Shown here: positions 25,141 through 34,604 of the stretch, in pieces
How positions within the stretch are numbered: position 1 is the stretch's first letter
Layout of the letters: each line of letters begins with the position of its first letter
Source of the DNA: Pelargonium nanum
Lineage: Eukaryota > Streptophyta > Magnoliopsida > Geraniales > Geraniaceae
Assembly (NCBI GenBank): GCA_036897485.1
Contig: JAYMTF010000496.1
Span: 1-34,993, forward strand
Direction: 5' to 3'
Length of the DNA stretch: 34,993 nt
The notes under the pieces: model-generated
Seen by the model: only the letters and a program-made list of their open reading frames with translations
Told to the model about the DNA's origin: nothing
Database searches by the model: none
Position numbers and translations under genes: made by a program

Positions 25141-25430
25141 GATAGAACAATAACATCTTTGAGTAATTATTTTAACAATGCCACTAATAATTCCCCAAAA
25201 GAAATCGCCTTTGTATTAGCTCACTCTAGCTTCATGTATCTTCTTCGAAGTTGACCAAATAAAAGTAGATGTTCCACGAAATCATGATAGAACAATAACA
25301 TGTTTGAGTGATCATTTTAACAATGTTACTTATGATTCCCAAAAAAAGCTTGCCTTTTGTAGTAGTTCACTCTAGCTTTATTTAACTTCTTTGAAGTCGA
25401 ACAATAAAAGAAGATGTTCCACGAAATCAT
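25141..25430. repeat. Diverged tandem duplication, 2 x 145 bp
   Basis: Copy 1 begins GATAGAACAATAACATCTTT at 25141 and copy 2 begins GATAGAACAATAACATGTTT at 25286. Both close with AGATGTTCCACGAAATCAT. The period is exactly 145 bp and the copies are by eye around 80% identical. A smaller duplicated phrase (ATAGTTTCAT.ACCTAACAAAT) follows at about 25438 and 25474. Confidence 0.8.
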
Positions 25431-25570
25431 GATCCTATAGTTTCATTACCTAACAAATCATTTGTAACTTCCATAGTTTCATAACCTAACAAATGAGTGA
25501 TGAAAAATAAAATGCATGAATATTTATTTAATTTGTGAATTTAACTAAAAGTTGAAGCACTAATATCAAA

Positions 25571-25663
25571 CCGACCTTAGCTCAGTTGGTAGAGCGGAGG
25601 ACTGTAGTCGGATCTGTCCAACAGATAATCCTTAGGTCGCTGGTTCGAATCCGGCAGGTCGGA
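25571..25663 (+). tRNA. tRNA-Tyr(GTA), intron-containing nuclear gene
   Basis: Acceptor strands CCGACCT (25571-25577) and AGGTCGG (25656-25662) pair fully, with discriminator A at 25663. The D arm contains the A box (TAGCTCAGTTGGTAGAGC) and the T arm the B box (GGTTCGAATCC). The anticodon GTA is at 25604-25606. The anticodon stem GAGGA/TCCTT closes only if a 20-nt intron (25608-25627), starting just 3' of position 37, is removed; nuclear tRNA-Tyr genes of plants normally carry such an intron. The spliced length is 73 nt. CAA at 25567-25569 fits the usual plant initiation context, and a T6 terminator follows at 25667. Confidence 0.96.
25608..25627 (+). other. tRNA-Tyr intron (20 nt)
   Basis: This segment interrupts the anticodon loop one base 3' of the anticodon. 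Its removal restores a 7-nt loop and a 5-bp stem. The 3' boundary could shift by one base because A occurs on both sides. Confidence 0.85.
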
Positions 25664-25780
25664 TTCTTTTTTCTTCCACGTTTTCCGATTACACCTTTTA
25701 GTCAATCACAGCACAGCAGATCCTACTAAACTCGCTAGAAGCCATTTCTATGATTCAGACGCAATCTCCAGTTCATACTC
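25664..25780 (+). promoter_or_regulatory. Short tRNA-to-ARPC4 spacer: probable Pol II promoter/5' UTR with a CAAT-like motif
   Basis: Only 117 bp separate the tRNA from the ARPC4 start codon. GTCAATCA at 25701-25708 is CAAT-box-like; no TATA box is seen. An ATG at 25750 lies out of frame with ARPC4. If transcription starts upstream of it, an overlapping upstream reading frame is present. Distal promoter elements would have to lie over or beyond the tRNA gene. Confidence 0.4.
25667..25672 (+). terminator. RNA polymerase III terminator
   Basis: Six T residues begin four bases after the discriminator base of tRNA-Tyr, the usual Pol III stop signal. Confidence 0.85.
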
Positions 25781-28700
25781 ATGGTAATCATCTTTTTAAC
25801 TCTCTGTTACTGTAATTTTTTTTTTTTTTTTTGCTTTTCCAGAACCATCTTCTTCGTGTTCTAGCACAGAGAGGCGTTAAAATATTCAAAATACATGAAA
25901 ATTTGTTGATCTGGAAACAACATTGCAGGCAAGCACATTGCGATTGTATTTTACGTGCATAAGGAACACTCTCGATGCTGCCATGTGTTTGCAGGTACGT
26001 TTATCTCTTTCAGTTCTCGTCGATTTGGAAGGTATTGGAGATCGGAATTGGGAAATTGTGATGGATTGCTTGACAAAATGTAGAGAACAAATTAAAAAAT
26101 TAAACCGTTATTTTGCTCTTATTATTACTCTTAATTTTTTTTTTTGCTGTAATTAAGATGGAGTTTGGAATAAATTCAGAGGTTTAATCAATAATAGATA
26201 TCACTTTAGCATCGAAATTTTATGGATGAATTCTAAAATTGTTGTTTACATTCATGTCTGCAGAATTTCCCTTGTCAAGAAGTTGAGAGACATAACAAAC
26301 CCGAGGCTGAACTCAAGTATGTTTATTGGCTCTGTTTGATTACCAATTGTGCTCTTTTTTTTTTTTTTTTTTCCTGTTAAGTGGATATAAGTCATTTGTG
26401 GGTGTCAATTGGTTCATTTGACTGAACTTCTTGTTAAGGTAATAGCCTGGGATAAAATCCTGTTACGTTAGGTTGTTTGAGATTTTGGCATTTTCGGGAA
26501 TGCATTGGCGCATTCCTGACGGTCATTATCTAGTAGGTGATGGAAGATAAAGAAAAGAGGCCTACAGTGGATAATATTTCTTAAACCCCTCTGTTATTTG
26601 CAACCCTTGTAGACGAGTGTCGTTTAAAAGTAGGGTATGTGAAACAGATTATGAGTGGAATTTTTTCTATACATGTATCCATGCACCAGACTTGGTAAAT
26701 GCATACAATACTATCTCGTTCTACTCTGTTAGATACATGCCTTATATTGATATTGTGACTTACCAGTTTCCACAGAAAGAAATTTGAAAGGAAGTCACAA
26801 ACCTAGTCTGGTAAAGATGTCTAATATTGGTAACAAAAGAAAATGTGCATAAGAACACCTCTTCCTTTTTAATTCTTAGATTTAAGTTGTTAGTTGGTTA
26901 TTACTATCTTTTCATCATAGTATGGATATTAATAATCATCAACACATTTGTTTGGTTGTTTTTTTAGTGCACTTCTTCCAATTTCATTGTATGTCTAAAT
27001 AGAAATGCATATGTGCTTCTAGCATATATATTTGCATCAAGTCGAAATAAATCTTTTCTTTACATTTTGCAGGACCAGTGCAGAACTTCTTCTAAATCCT
27101 GTAAGAATCTTCTCGTTTATTATACATTATAGTATAACTTTTGAATCAACTTCTCCCCCTTCTATATCACTTTGTATTAAAATCGATGGTTCACCTTTGT
27201 GTGTAGTTCCTACTTCTGACATCTTTCATGTGATATTCAGTAGGGCTATTTGCTACATATTTTCCTTGAATAGTCTCATCGTGCATATGTGTGACATGAC
27301 AAATTAATTCCCGAAGGTCTGAATTTCAGTTGTTGGTGTAAAGCTTAAAATCACATGAAACCATGAAAGTTGAATCTTAAATTTCTTAGGTTTGACAAAG
27401 TAATAAGAATACTTATAACTTAATTTTGTTGATGAACTGGATTTGCTCATTTCCTGATATAGAGTTATCACTTATCAGTTGTGTTATGTGACCTTTGTGG
27501 AGGGTATAAAATCATAATTATATATGTATCAACTTTCTTCTTTGGAATAAAAGCATGATAGGCATTGCAAGAGTTTTTCTCACATAAGCACCAATTAAGA
27601 GATTTAAATTAAGATGAGTAGATTCAGTACTAGTCCTGGAAAGTATCAAGAAAAGATGATAGTTTAATAGATAGATAGATTCAACGTTTCTAGTGTCTAA
27701 ATCGCCAAGACAAAAATTCTGCTAAACTTTACTTCAACTCAAATGCTTAACCTGTTAGATGAAGGGTCTAACTAGTACATTTTGTGGTCTCAAATTTCAC
27801 ATTCTTTCAATGCGGGATATCTTAATACTCCCCTTCAGTGCAGGGGACAACTTAACGAGCCTTGCATATGTATCAAGAATCAACATGGAGGTAACACAAA
27901 CGAGTCACTAGGCCCAAACGAAACCAGCTTGTATACCTTGCTAAACTTTACTCCAACCCAAAAGTTTAAGTTACTAGGTGGAGAGTTCAACTAGTATATA
28001 TGGTTGTCTCAAATTCCACATTCTTTCAATGTAGAATATGTTAACATAATCCTTATTGTTTGTAAGCATAAAACTACAGAGTTGAGTGATGCAAACTTGC
28101 ATCTCATCGAATCATGGAGTCAAAGCAATGGCTTTGAGATATCCAGAAAAGTTTATTTGCTACTTGTTGAGTCTAGGGACCTGGTTTCAGGTTGTTGACT
28201 TATTCTGTTACCAGTATTTGTTGTATTTTGCCTTCTTCTTTTTTGTTGTTGTATTTTGTATGATATTGTTTTCTTGATTGCTATCTGTAATTTAATGTTA
28301 TATTTTAAATTTCCATTACAGGTCTTGATATGTCGCAATGAGGCTGAGAAATGCTTAATCGAAACATCAATCAATTCACTGCGCATAAGCCTAAAGGTGA
28401 ACCTACATTATGTTTATTTGTGCTTCACTCACAGTGCTAAATATTGTACATGATTTGTTGCCTTTGTGGCTGTTTGTATATTTCTTGTTGCTGGAAGGGT
28501 CAACAAAACATGATAGTCATGACTATTTCCCTTCATTGTACTGAGACTCAAATACACCGGTGCGTTTCTTGAGAGATGCAGTTGCATCTCATCTCGGTTT
28601 CATCTCTCTTGCGGAAAAAAATGGTAGCATTTAGTAATCAGGTATATGCCTCTCATGAGCTTTGGTGCAAGTTTGAAAGAAACTAAACAACTATGGATAG

Positions 28701-31700
28701 GTTGGAGTCTTTCTTTTCTTCGTATAACCAATTTGAACCTATGTTTGTCGGACTAACTCAAAGGGGCTATTAGTCCTTGTAATTGATCTATAAGTTGGAT
28801 CACAAAAGGCACCAATTCAATCCCGATGGATTTTTAATTTATGCTATGATATCCTTTTTGCCTTTGTTTTCTTTTTATGCCACTAATTGGTTTTCAAGAT
28901 TTGTTTTCAAGGATATAATGTCATATGATGTATTTAGAAAACTATCTCATTTTTTCCTTGTATGCATATTCTTTTCCTCTTGTGTAGGTAAAGCAAACAG
29001 ACGAACTCGAAAACATTCTAACTAAAAAATTTCTTAGATTTTTGTCGATGAGGGCAGAAGCATTTCAAGTATTGAGGAGAAAGCCTGTGCAGGTACTTAC
29101 ATCTGATCTCAATCATTTGATGTCAAACATCCTTCTCTAAATCCATGTTGCATGACAAATTCAAGTGATTGACAATATTTTGATATCAATAATGATTCAT
29201 ATTTTTAAACATGTATATTACCATGGATATAGGGTATAGGGTTGTTTGTTACATGGGTATGCTTGCCGGTTGCGAGTTCAATAATTCTTTTGCTTGGATT
29301 TAAATGATGTCCTTGTGCACAATAATGGCATTCCCCTTGGACTATGGTTTAGTTAGTGACAAGGTGGGGTGGGATCTGAGAAGATATTTGGTTTGTGCCA
29401 TACCAATATTTTAGTGTAAACAAAGAAAACGAGTATTCTGGTTTTATTTTTACTTTCAGTTAAAACATTTAGTGAAAATTATCAATGGCTCTGCCTTCTG
29501 GATCCAGATAACCTATCTCTAATCTAGGTAATGGAGTAATTTTGCAATAATGTATTGTTGAGTATTGATTTTTGTCTTGTCCTTTGAAGAAGTATAAGAC
29601 TAGAATTTTTGTCAATTATTGAATAGAAAACTATGAATTTATACAAGACATATGAGCAAAAAAAAAAACAAGAAAAAGAGGAAATACTAGAAAAAGGAAA
29701 TAGAAAACTACCTAATTACATCTAGAAATAGAAAACTACCTAATTATACAAATCTTAACACTCCCCTTCAAGCAGGAGCGTATTGGTCATATGCACCTAT
29801 CTTGTTACAAATATAGTCTATGCGAGACCCTCTAAGAGATTTGGTGAAGACATCCGCTAGCTGGTCCTTGGAGTTGACGAAACTAGTGGTAATGCCCCCT
29901 GACATAATCTTCTTTCTGATGAAGTGACAATCAATCTCGATATGTTTTGTCCTTTCGTGAAATACGGGATTTGATGCAATATGTAAAGCTACTTGATTGT
30001 CACATATTAATTTCATCTTAGATATTTCTACAAATTTCAATTCCTGAAGAAGTTGTTTCAACCAAATGAGTTCACACGTAGCTAGAGCCATAGGATAGTC
30101 AATTAGTCGACAATCCAACATTTTAGTTTTCTCAAGAATGTCCAACGCATACTTGCGCTGAGAGATGACTATTCGTGAGTCAGATTGAGCAACTTCAATA
30201 TCTAAGAAGTACTTAAGGCGACCCAAGTCCTTAGTTTGAAAATGTTAGAAAAGATGCTCTTTTAATTGACGAATTTCGTTTTGATTGTCTCCCGTAATGA
30301 CAATATCATCCGCATAGACAACAAGATATATACATTTTTCTTCTGACGAGTGATGATAAAAAACAGAGTGATCAGCTTCACTGCGTATCATGTCGAATTC
30401 TAGAACAACCGAACTAAATCTTCCAAAGTAGGAATAGAAGCACTAGCCAAGATTTGATCACGGACAGGGGACAACTCTGGACCGATAGCAGTTAATCCCA
30501 AAACCATAAAAAATTTATCTCGTTGAGCTAGTTGTTCCTCTTCAGTTCTAACGACAGGCAGCAATGCATTAAACTCTTCCTTTAAAGATTCTAAACTGTC
30601 AATAAACTCAGACATCTCCAGACCAGAATGCTTTAGATTGACCATATTGGACACAACAATATAAAAACATTGAATATCATTTGTATAAAGTGTCTTAGCT
30701 TTGTTCCACACTAGATTGCAAGTGCGATAGGCTTTATAAATGTTGTATAGCTTAGAGTCAATGGATTGCCACAAAACATTACACAATAAGGCATCAGTCT
30801 TTTTCCATTGAACCCTATCTGCAGCGGGAATATCATCACTTTTCTTAGTGAGATGGTCTTCTACCCCATTACCCATAAACCATAACTCAACCGAAGCGGC
30901 CCAAGACATATAATTTGTACTTCCGGCTAATTTCTCACTAGTAATAATGGGAGAATGAGCCACTAAGGAACTAAAAGTACCGGTGGAATTTGTACCGGTT
31001 TTAGAATCGCAATTCGTCATGGTGACAAAAGGAAATCAGAATTGCCAAAAGCTGGGACTACAACTCCGGCGAAAAACAGTGACGGTGAACAGTAGTTGTG
31101 TTGCCGGGAAAGAAAACGCGGCGGAAAAAAGGGTGCCGGAATGAGGACACGGCAGATAAAAAGACAACAGAAGAAAGAAACTTTAGGTGTTTTATTTTCA
31201 TCTAAGATTCTGATACCATGAAGAAGTATAAGACTAGAATTGTTGTCAATTATTGAACAAGAAACTATGAATTTATACAAGACATATGAACAAAGAAAAA
31301 GAAACAAGAAAAAGAGGAAATACTAGAAATAGGAAACTAACTAGCTATACAAATCCTAAGTTCCTAACATCCTTAAAAGAACTTTGCCTTGGTCTGATGA
31401 ATTGAAAATTTATCTGATTCTTTCTCCCTTGATTTTATTAATTAACAAAATGTAAGCATGTATCTGCAATATACTAACAGCATCTCTGCGTATATGGATT
31501 CCCAATTACATATCGACTACTTTGTAAATTGATTTCCAGATGTGCCTAACAACTTGTCATTGACTATTTTTGTTTCTGGTTGCGTCACTCACAGGGTTAT
31601 GACATCAGTTTTCTTATCACGAACTATCACTGTGAAGAGATGCAGAAGCACAAGCTCATAGATTTTATTGTGCAGTTCATGGAGGCAAGAATCCGGTGAA

Positions 31701-32894
31701 CCTTATTACTTACCTATGCCTTTTCATGCTACCACCAGTATATAGTTACCGGATGTATTCCCTTTAGTTTGTTCATGTTGCCAAAGGATTTGAAGCCAAA
31801 TAGCAGTACAAGCATTTGTGACTGGAGGTCACGAATTTGGCCGACAATAGTGGTTGATGAGGCTACAGAGATGTAGATCTAAGGTCATTTATCCCAAGTC
31901 CAACTCTCTGTGGTTCCCCTCTAGTGAAAAGAAAAACGACAAGGTTCTGTGTAGCTTTAGAGAGAGATTATTTCTTTTGGAAGGTATATTGCACGGTGAT
32001 GAAACTCCGCAACAATTTAAGGAAATATCAAAAACTATTTAGGATTCAGATCTAAAACACTCAACCATATTGTTTATCCTTTTTCCAACACACATTTCCT
32101 CTCCCTTTTATTCAATAGAATTTTAAAGTGTAAATTTGCCTGATAAATTCCCTGGGTCTGATATGTTTTCATATTCCCGAATCCTGTATTTGTTACTGGG
32201 ATTATGCTAGTTGTATTCCCAATGAATTGCTAGATGTTGGCAATCTGTCATCATGTACATGTTCAGAGTACAGACATAACTCATCTTAACACACAATACC
32301 TCTCAATTCTCTACTGCGTTCCCATTGGCTATATCATTACTTCTCGGTCATTATTGAGCTCCACCCATGGCATATTGCTAGATATCTTTAGCGTGGATTG
32401 AAATAGAAGTACAGTTATTGAAGCGGGTTGCAGCCTTTTAATAATGGCTTAAATCTTGATGTTGAAAGACTGGATGATTTTTCATGCCAATTGTCAACTT
32501 CTCTTTAACTACTGATCATTTGGCATTACCTATCTTATTGCTAATATCTATATACGCACCACAATCTTACCATGTTTCTTGATTTTGATTCATCAACTCA
32601 TCGAGATAGAGCATAAAAATTAAATGCTTAGAGTTACCCACTGTCTATAGGAAAAACTTTCTACACTGGACATTCTTGTATCCCATGCTATTAACGAATG
32701 TTGTTCTTTGCTTAGCTTTTCAGTTTGAGTAAGCCACAAACGTTTGGGTTTTTTGTTTTCTGAATTTTTCAATCTAATTTTGAAATTACCTTGTTGAGTT
32801 GCAGGACATTGACAAAGAGATAAGTGAACTGAAAATGTCAGTGAACACGAGAGGGAGACTGGTGGCAACAGAATTTTTGAAGCAGTTCATATAA
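25781..32894 (+). CDS. ARPC4: Actin-related protein 2/3 complex subunit 4 (ARPC4, p20)
   Basis: Eight coding exons: 25781-25783, 25929-25994, 26264-26316, 27073-27100, 28322-28396, 28988-29092, 31595-31684, 32805-32894. They give 169 residues, the usual ARPC4 length. Conserved stretches of the family are plain: VERHNKPE, the NEAEKCLIE and [12 protein letters not shown] region, [17 protein letters not shown] and [21 protein letters not shown]4 pairs with ARPC2 to form the structural core of the Arp2/3 complex, which nucleates branched actin filaments at membranes; in plants it works downstream of SCAR/WAVE in cell-shape control. The first coding exon supplies only the ATG, and residue 2 onward ([15 protein letters not shown]) comes from exon 2. 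All introns are GT-AG except the last, which uses a GC donor after 31684. Intron 6 carries an antisense copia insertion that leaves the coding sequence intact. Confidence 0.95.
27719..28052. repeat. Pair of diverged direct repeats (about 115 bp each) in ARPC4 intron 4
   Basis: Copy A (about 27719-27831) starts TGCTAAACTTTACTTCAACTC. Copy B (about 27938-28052) starts with the close variant TGCTAAACTTTACTCCAACCC. Both continue through GTCTCAAATT.CACATTCTTTC to a GATATCTTAATA / GAATATGTTAACAT end. The wording, with ACTCCCCTTCAG.TGCAGGG after copy A, recalls the termini of plant LTR elements, but I cannot define TG...CA ends or a target duplication. Confidence 0.5.
29585..29760 (-). repeat. 3' LTR of the copia element (176 bp)
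   Basis: Matches the 5' LTR but is 25 bp longer. A 22-bp unit (GAAATAGAAAACTACCTAAT + TA) is tandemly duplicated at 29697-29718 and 29725-29746, whereas the other LTR has a single diverged copy. Confidence 0.92.
29761..29769 (-). other. Polypurine tract of the copia element
   Basis: GAAGGGGAG on the minus strand directly abuts the 3' LTR (its TG start at 29760), as expected for plus-strand priming. Confidence 0.85.
29768..30399 (-). pseudogene. Reverse transcriptase / RNase H remnant of the copia element
   Basis: On the minus strand, sequence from about 30395 encodes the piece of reverse transcriptase carrying the YADD active-site motif. An in-frame stop at 30247-30245 follows. The frame then runs on to 29768 through LKYFLDIE. 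A second internal deletion joins the end of reverse transcriptase directly to the RNase H tail ([14 protein letters not shown] ... [16 protein letters not shown] ... [12 protein letters not shown]), which ends just before the purine tract. It is clearly non-functional. Confidence 0.88.
30400..31020 (-). pseudogene. gag of the deleted copia element (UBN2-type)
   Basis: An open frame of 206 residues starts with ATG at 31020, about 200 nt inside the primer-binding site. It contains the copia gag hallmark region ([18 protein letters not shown] near residues 32-50). It stops where the deletion joins it, in another frame, to reverse transcriptase sequence. The nucleocapsid zinc knuckle and everything up to reverse transcriptase are absent. 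Whether the truncated gag is ever expressed is unknown. Confidence 0.85.
31209..31218 (-). other. Primer-binding site of the copia element
   Basis: TGGTATCAGA on the minus strand abuts the 5' LTR and matches the 3' end of initiator tRNA-Met, the standard plant copia primer. Confidence 0.9.
31219..31369 (-). repeat. 5' LTR of the copia element (151 bp)
   Basis: Begins and ends TG...CA. It is near-identical to 29585-29760 over its promoter-distal part (plus-strand start TGAAGAAGTATAAGACTAG in both). It is unusually short for copia, where LTRs of 150-500 bp are common. Confidence 0.92.
31685..32804 (+). other. GC-AG intron 7 of ARPC4
   Basis: The exon ends ...ATGGAG and the intron begins GCAAGA; it ends TTGCAG before GACATTGAC. 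Only this junction gives the conserved [11 protein letters not shown]. The first GT downstream (at about 31697) would add foreign residues. GC donors are a known minor class in plants and usually keep the rest of the consensus, as here. Confidence 0.85.
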
Positions 32895-33344
32895 ATTTTT
32901 ATCTTTGGGAAGTCCAAATGCGTTCGGTTATAAGTGTGTTAGTTACATTTTATTTTTTATCATGATTTGCGATTCCATATTGTTTAATGATTCTTGGCAG
33001 GTGATTTTGCTTTCAGATGCATTATGCAGTATTTATGTAGAGTACAAGGCTATGAATTGATAAAATGAAGTGAATGTTGATGGTTGCTAATTTTGGAAAA
33101 TGATTTTTCCATGTCTAATACATGTACCTAATCGAGACACTCTGGTTCGTTGACGAAGGCAAACCAGCCAGCGAGGGAAGGTTAATCTGATTTCATATTG
33201 TGTAATAATGTTGTGGTAAACATTGGAAAACTTTATCAGTGTGACCAGCTGTATTGTTTATTTGATGGTGTTTTACTGTGGAATCAGTAATTGAATTGGT
33301 GCAAGTAAGTGCACCCAGTAAAACATAACTAGACGGGTGCACAC

Positions 33345-33361
33345 GGGCGGATTATCCGCCC
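33345..33361. repeat. Perfect 8-bp-arm palindrome GGGCGGAT/ATCCGCCC
   Basis: The arms are separated by a single T, and the flanks (CACAC / TGTGG) extend the pairing with one mismatch. It lies in a tract with further GGGCGGTTAGACGGG wording, typical of decayed plant repeats. Confidence 0.7.
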
Positions 33362-34604
33362 TGTGGGGGAAGGGGGAGAAAGTAAACCGCTTCGCCACTA
33401 GCGGATTGGGAAAAATGAATGTGGGTCGTTTGTTTTGGGCAAAAAATTCACGGGTTATTTGTTTACTAGTGTCGGGCGGTTAGACGGGTTATTTGTGAAC
33501 CGTCCGTGTGTAGAGTTGAAGTGAAAATTGTTGGGCGTGAGTACAAAATATTGAGGTTGATTTAAAATTAGCATTTAGTAATTGTTGTACAAAAATTACC
33601 ATACTAGTGAAAAAACCAATAATAGAGGATGAACTTCCGTTATCGTAAAGTGTTTGTATGACGCATTAAGAAAGGACCAGCTCGCTTAACCAAATAGTCT
33701 CATTGTTGGTCCAAATCTTAACCAATAAAAAATAAGAACACCACTAACCTTTACTTTTGTAGGACCTTAACTCTAAAAATCTGTCGTTTTGAGGGTCGGG
33801 TAGAGTTTTCGTACGGCTGCGCCTGTTTTTCGAAACGGCAGTGTTCGATTGGGTCGACATATAACTAATTGCGGTCTCTCTCGTTAAGACAACGAGGTAT
33901 TGTTTGATAGCAAGTTCTTTTAATTTGTAATTACAAGTTTTGACTGCCTAAGTATCTATGCTTACTAGCATTTTGAACCGGCGTTGCTCGGATGGTATTT
34001 TGTTTAACTGTTCTTTTTTTTTATTAAGATGCATTACTCTTAATTTAACCATCATTAATTCATTATATAACACATCAAATAATTTATAGTTTTTAACTTC
34101 TTCCATGTCCTTTTTTTTTTCTCTCGCTCTTTTACTTTCTGGAAATCCTAGCCGCCTTCTCTAGTTCTTCGTCCACAAATTTTCTTTGAACCCCCGCCGG
34201 TCTTTTTTGATCGGCGGTGATTCAAGCTTCTCTTATTGAATAACCTCATATCCTTCTGAGGAAAAAAGCGGGCTTTCTCATCAGGACGATGAGTTCTTGT
34301 CATGAGGGCAAGTTTGGATTTTTTAGTTGCTTTGTGCGAAGTGTTGTACGGCGGTGGTCTTTGGTCGGGTGGTGGAGACGATTGTTAGCGTCACAATGGA
34401 GTTCGAGTCGAAGGAGTGGCTGACTTGATTCAGATCGAAGGGGAGGTTTTCGGTGCCAGTGTCTTTGGTTTGGCTTTCAGAGACATCCGACTCATCACGT
34501 GTAGTTTTTTTGGTTTTGGTTTTTTTTTCTGTCAGTGAGTCTGCGATTTTGTGATTCGAGCGCTTGCTCAGTTTGCGATTTCTATGTCAGGTTCTATAGT
34601 TGGA

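Larger units (their letters stand above)
23696..25570. other. Intergenic region upstream of the divergent O-fucosyltransferase and ARPC4 genes
   Basis: No protein gene is supported. It should include the minus-strand promoter of the O-fucosyltransferase gene. A TATA-like stretch (TATATAAGTATATATG, about 23917-23932) lies some 225 bp upstream of that start codon. The part from about 23880 to 24140 is full of TCGGGTCGGGTC and GGTTCGG words, as in degenerate plant repeats. The part from 25141 to 25430 is a tandem duplication. The remainder is AT-rich with nothing I can name. Confidence 0.5.
29580..31374 (-). mobile_element. Internally deleted Ty1/copia retrotransposon inserted in ARPC4 intron 6
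   Basis: The element proper spans 29585-31369 (1,785 bp) and lies antisense to ARPC4. It is flanked by the perfect 5-bp target duplication TCCTT (29580-29584 and 31370-31374). Ends are TG...CA. In element order: 5' LTR 31369-31219; primer-binding site TGGTATCAGA directly inside it (initiator tRNA-Met type); a leader; a gag frame; a fused remnant of reverse transcriptase and RNase H; the purine tract GAAGGGGAG; 3' LTR 29760-29585. Protease, integrase and most of reverse transcriptase are missing, so it cannot move by itself. The LTRs differ by several substitutions and one duplication, so insertion is not very recent. Confidence 0.94.

Noticed and set aside
31017..31307. 96-codon minus-strand frame over the copia 5' LTR and leader
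   Set aside because: It covers the LTR and primer-binding site, which are non-coding; no similarity to known proteins was recognised.
31854..32042. 62-codon frame in ARPC4 intron 7
   Set aside because: TTG start, no domain, and inside an intron bounded by conserved exons.
34266..34300. Hammerhead-ribozyme-like CTGATGAGAAAG on the minus strand
   Set aside because: The stem II between CTGATGA and GAAA is missing and no matching stems I and III are seen, so it cannot form the core.
33600..34600. Possible gene or captured gene fragment in moderately GC-rich sequence
   Set aside because: No long open frame or splice-linked exons could be assembled, and no protein family was recognised.
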